Below, piece by piece: positions 61,790 through 64,000 of a stretch of DNA of 64,000 nucleotides (positions are counted from its first letter, which is position 1; the number at the start of each line of letters is the position of its first letter). The stretch covers positions 186,001 through 250,000 of the forward strand of contig CALGLE010000009.1 in NCBI GenBank assembly GCA_937930305.1, read 5' to 3'. Both the position numbers and the translations under genes were made by a program. The notes under the pieces were generated by a model. It was given only the letters and a program-made list of their open reading frames with translations. It ran no database searches and had not been told where the DNA came from. Source of the stretch: an uncultured Granulosicoccaceae bacterium. GTDB lineage: Bacteria; Pseudomonadota; Gammaproteobacteria; Granulosicoccales; Granulosicoccaceae.

Positions 61790-62629
61790 CTAGCCTTCAG
61801 GAACCATATCGGACCATTCATCACCGCGAAACCAATAGTCATGACGTTCTTTTAACCAGCCATTTTTCGTGTGCATGTTAATCCAATTGTTGAAAAAGTT
61901 AATCGCATCTGGATCCCCTTTTCGTATACCAAAGGCTTCGCCTGTGGCTGAGAATGCCGTATTAAAGGGCACATTCAGCACATCGGGGTAGCGCCGGGCT
62001 TCACTTGATGGTGTGGGTTCTGAAGCCATGGTCGCATGAGCTTTTCCATTCAGAACCTCTTGAGTGGAAGCACCATCTTCATCAAATAACAACAGTTCCG
62101 CTTTTGGAAACATTTGCGGAATTAACGCAGCCGGTGTTGCACCACGGCGAGCAGCAAAGATGACGTCTTCACTGTTGTAGTCTTCAATTGTTGCTAGACC
62201 CGCGGTCATTTTCGTGTTCGCTAAAATCGTCAACCCGGAATAAGCGTAGGGGTCGGTGAAGTTAATGGTCAGATTTCGTTGCGGCGTTGTGGTCATACCA
62301 CTAATGATTGCGTCAAATTTACCACTCACCAACGCGGGGATGATTCCATCCCAAGACGTTGGAATAAATTCCGCCTCAACGCCCATGTCTTCAGCCAGCT
62401 TTTTACCAACATCCAGTTCAAAACCGATTAACTCACCGTTCTTATCACGCATAGACCATGGCTTGAATATCGACAAACCGATCTTGATGGCACCACGTTT
62501 CTTTATCGACTCTATAACACTTTCGGAAGCCAGCTCTTTAGTGGCTTGCTGGGCCATAGCTGTGGTGCTGAATCCGAGTACAACCAAGAGTAGTACAGCA
62601 CAGGTACTGATTCGTTTTATTAAATTCAA
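61790..62629 (-). CDS. Polar amino acid ABC transporter substrate-binding protein (family 3)
   Basis: A 279-residue receptor with signal peptide (KRISTCAVLLLVVLGFSTTAMA). The mature protein has GAIKIGLSIFKPWSMRDKNGELIGFELDVGKKLAEDMGVE in separate parts, then DAIISGMTTTPQRNLTINFTDPYAYSG and GTTP-like AARRGATPAAL. The Arg in TPQRN contacts the ligand carboxylate and Asp contacts the amino group in family members. Ligand is an amino acid or similar zwitterion. Confidence 0.93.
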   Translation of the reverse strand: MNLIKRISTCAVLLLVVLGFSTTAMAQQATKELASESVIESIKKRGAIKIGLSIFKPWSMRDKNGELIGFELDVGKKLAEDMGVEAEFIPTSWDGIIPALVSGKFDAIISGMTTTPQRNLTINFTDPYAYSGLTILANTKMTAGLATIEDYNSEDVIFAARRGATPAALIPQMFPKAELLLFDEDGASTQEVLNGKAHATMASEPTPSSEARRYPDVLNVPFNTAFSATGEAFGIRKGDPDAINFFNNWINMHTKNGWLKERHDYWFRGDEWSDMVPEG

Positions 62630-62697
62630 GGTAAATTCTCCTTATATTTTTTATCTTGATGACGAACGAAAAAATTCACAAGCTTACTGGGTAAAAC

Positions 62698-63525
62698 TCA
62701 ACTTACTGCATAACGCCTTTCGACAAACGAGATACCGATTGACAAAATTAAGGTAACCACCAAATAAACGGCGGCAATCGTAAACCAAATTTCAAAACTC
62801 ATATACGTGTCAGAAATAATATTTCTACCAATTGTCGTTAATTCAGCCACGGCAATAACACTTACGATGGCCGAACTTTTAATCATGTTAACCGCCTCGC
62901 CTGTCAGAGGTGGAAGCATGAAACGAATAGACTGCGGTAATATAATGAAACGATACACTTGGCTATTGGACATGCCGATCGATTTGGCACCTTCCCACTG
63001 ACCCACCGGTACCGCGTTGATACCCGCCCGAAATATTTCCGACACCATCGCGCCGTGGTAAACGCCTAAGCACAAAATACTGGCGACATAGCGGTCCAAA
63101 TCGAAAATCGGGCCCAGGACATAATAAAAAAGATACAACAATACCAACAGCGGGGTGTTACGAACGATTTCGAGAAACACCACCGCCAATGCACCGCCAA
63201 CCAACAATCCAGATAACCGGAGCAAGGCAACCACAAGCCCAAGAACCACAGCAAGTAGAAACGCCAGTGTCGAGATCTCTACCGTTTTGACCAGACCTAT
63301 TGCTATCTCGCCCCATTGAAACCCATCGTCGGTCATCGTGTAGAAATACTTTGGTACTTGATACCATTGCCAGTTGTATCCCATCGCCTGCGCACCGTTG
63401 TAAGCCGATAGGATGATCGCACCCACTACAACGAGATAAATTAAAACACTCACAGGTATCGAGGAAAAAAACCTCGACAGAACGGGCGTTTTGGGAGGCA
63501 CATACTTGGCAGCTGTTTGACTCAC
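62698..63525 (-). CDS. Polar amino acid ABC transporter permease (first)
   Basis: A 275-residue inner-membrane permease with LVKTVEISTLAFLLAVVLGLVVALLRLSG at the core, EIVRNTPLLVLLYLFYYVLGP and the coupling loop EGAKSIGMSNSQVYRFIILPQSIRFMLPP. An N-terminal extra helix (PVSVLIYLVVVGAIILSAYNG) fits the same subgroup as the second permease. It starts 3 bases after the ATPase stop. Confidence 0.93.
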   Translation of the reverse strand: MSQTAAKYVPPKTPVLSRFFSSIPVSVLIYLVVVGAIILSAYNGAQAMGYNWQWYQVPKYFYTMTDDGFQWGEIAIGLVKTVEISTLAFLLAVVLGLVVALLRLSGLLVGGALAVVFLEIVRNTPLLVLLYLFYYVLGPIFDLDRYVASILCLGVYHGAMVSEIFRAGINAVPVGQWEGAKSIGMSNSQVYRFIILPQSIRFMLPPLTGEAVNMIKSSAIVSVIAVAELTTIGRNIISDTYMSFEIWFTIAAVYLVVTLILSIGISFVERRYAVS

Positions 63526-63528
63526 GCT

Positions 63529-64000
63529 TTAGTGCACTAAAATTTGTTGCAGAAATTCTTGGCAGCGTTCAGTTTCAGGTGCTGTAAAAAAACGCTCCGG
63601 TGGGGCTGTTTCGATGATTTCGCCCTCGTCCATAAAGACCATTTTGTCGGCAACCTTTCGTGCAAAGCCCATCTCGTGCGTCACACACACCATAGTCATG
63701 CCGCCACTTTCCGCTAGATCCACCATCACTTCCAACACCTCGTTGATCATTTCAGGATCCAAAGCGGAAGTGGGTTCATCAAACAACATGATTCGGGTTT
63801 CCATACACAAAGAGCGCGCTATGGCCACACGTTGTTGTTGCCCACCTGATAACTGACTGGGGTACTTATCCGCTTGTTCTGGAATGTGTACGCGCTCCAG
63901 ATAGGTTCGTGCGTTTTCTTCCGCTTCCTGTTTCGATTTCTTTCTTACCCGAATAGGACCAATTGTTAAGTTCTCCAGCACAGTCAGGTGTGGAAAAAGA
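63529..64000 (-). CDS. Polar amino acid ABC transporter ATP-binding protein, 5' part outside window
   Basis: The open frame continues past the window end, so about 157 C-terminal residues are visible. They include LFPHLTVLENL, the signature LSGGQQQRVAIARSL, Walker B IMLFDEPTSALDPEM and the H-loop VCVTHEMGFARKVAD. These are the GlnQ/HisP/AapP type. The Walker A lies outside the window. It is the first visible gene of the leftward cluster that ends with the enol-lactonase-like hydrolase. Confidence 0.93.
   Translation of the reverse strand, partial: LFPHLTVLENLTIGPIRVRKKSKQEAEENARTYLERVHIPEQADKYPSQLSGGQQQRVAIARSLCMETRIMLFDEPTSALDPEMINEVLEVMVDLAESGGMTMVCVTHEMGFARKVADKMVFMDEGEIIETAPPERFFTAPETERCQEFLQQILVH

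Noticed and set aside
1-64000. CRISPR arrays, tRNA or rRNA genes, insertion sequences, prophage genes
   Set aside because: No regular spaced repeats, no cloverleaf-like sequences I could recognise, no transposase or phage motifs in any frame.

Overview
This window reads as a stretch of chromosome from a marine, heterotrophic proteobacterium, most likely a gammaproteobacterium. The support is indirect. Protein families such as the OmpA-like lipoprotein, FKBP, Kbl/Tdh and the DUF4080 radical SAM enzyme look gammaproteobacterial, and solute-binding-protein importers are very dense: one TAXI-type TRAP, one DctPQM TRAP, one tripartite tricarboxylate (TTT) system and three ABC importers in 64 kb. 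I cannot name the genus. I found no rRNA, tRNA, insertion sequence, phage gene or CRISPR array.

Layout. 1-2.6 kb: TAXI TRAP receptor and a fused TRAP permease cut by the window edge. 2.8-16 kb: mostly housekeeping or single genes (FdhD-like protein, lipase-like hydrolase, ThpR, cupin, peroxiredoxin, S9 peptidase, CIA30 protein, zinc-ribbon protein, four-carbon sugar-acid kinase, OmpA-like lipoprotein, acyltransferase, membrane protein). 16-26.7 kb: gamma-glutamyltransferase, FKBP, the kbl-tdh threonine catabolic pair, a phnD-C-E-E importer and a GH10 xylanase lipoprotein. 26.7-38.3 kb: two clear pseudogenes (a glycine-zipper protein and a DmdA/GcvT-family enzyme), a radical SAM protein, a TTT transporter with an AtuA-DUF4387 protein, a remnant of cobU beside a BtuF-like lipoprotein, and a rhomboid protease.

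38.35-52.95 kb is the most coherent system, a uronate polysaccharide utilisation locus. It holds a KdgF-like cupin, a glucarate-dehydratase-like enolase, an AlgS/M1/M2/Q-type ABC importer, a PL15 exo-lyase whose four active-site residues fall at the same numbers recalled for Agrobacterium Atu3025, an SDR reductase, a GH88 unsaturated uronyl hydrolase, a DctPQM TRAP transporter and a GntR/FCD regulator. Oligosaccharides would enter by the ABC importer and be cut by PL15 and GH88. The released unsaturated uronates would be ring-opened by KdgF and reduced by the SDR, while the TRAP system takes up monomeric acids. Both divergent promoters of this locus share a near-palindromic TAGTATGC-type site, a candidate operator for the GntR protein.

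53-64 kb: an MsbA-type exporter, a LEA-2 lipoprotein, a hybrid histidine kinase, small glycine-rich and hypothetical proteins. Last comes a tightly overlapping minus-strand cluster: polar amino-acid ABC importer, membrane di-iron desaturase/hydroxylase, Rieske ferredoxin, then an enol-lactonase-like hydrolase. This looks like an uptake-and-oxidation module of unknown substrate.

A recurring architectural feature is a strong hairpin directly after the solute-binding-protein gene and before the permease or next gene. It occurs in four of the six importers, probably to set high receptor-to-permease ratios.
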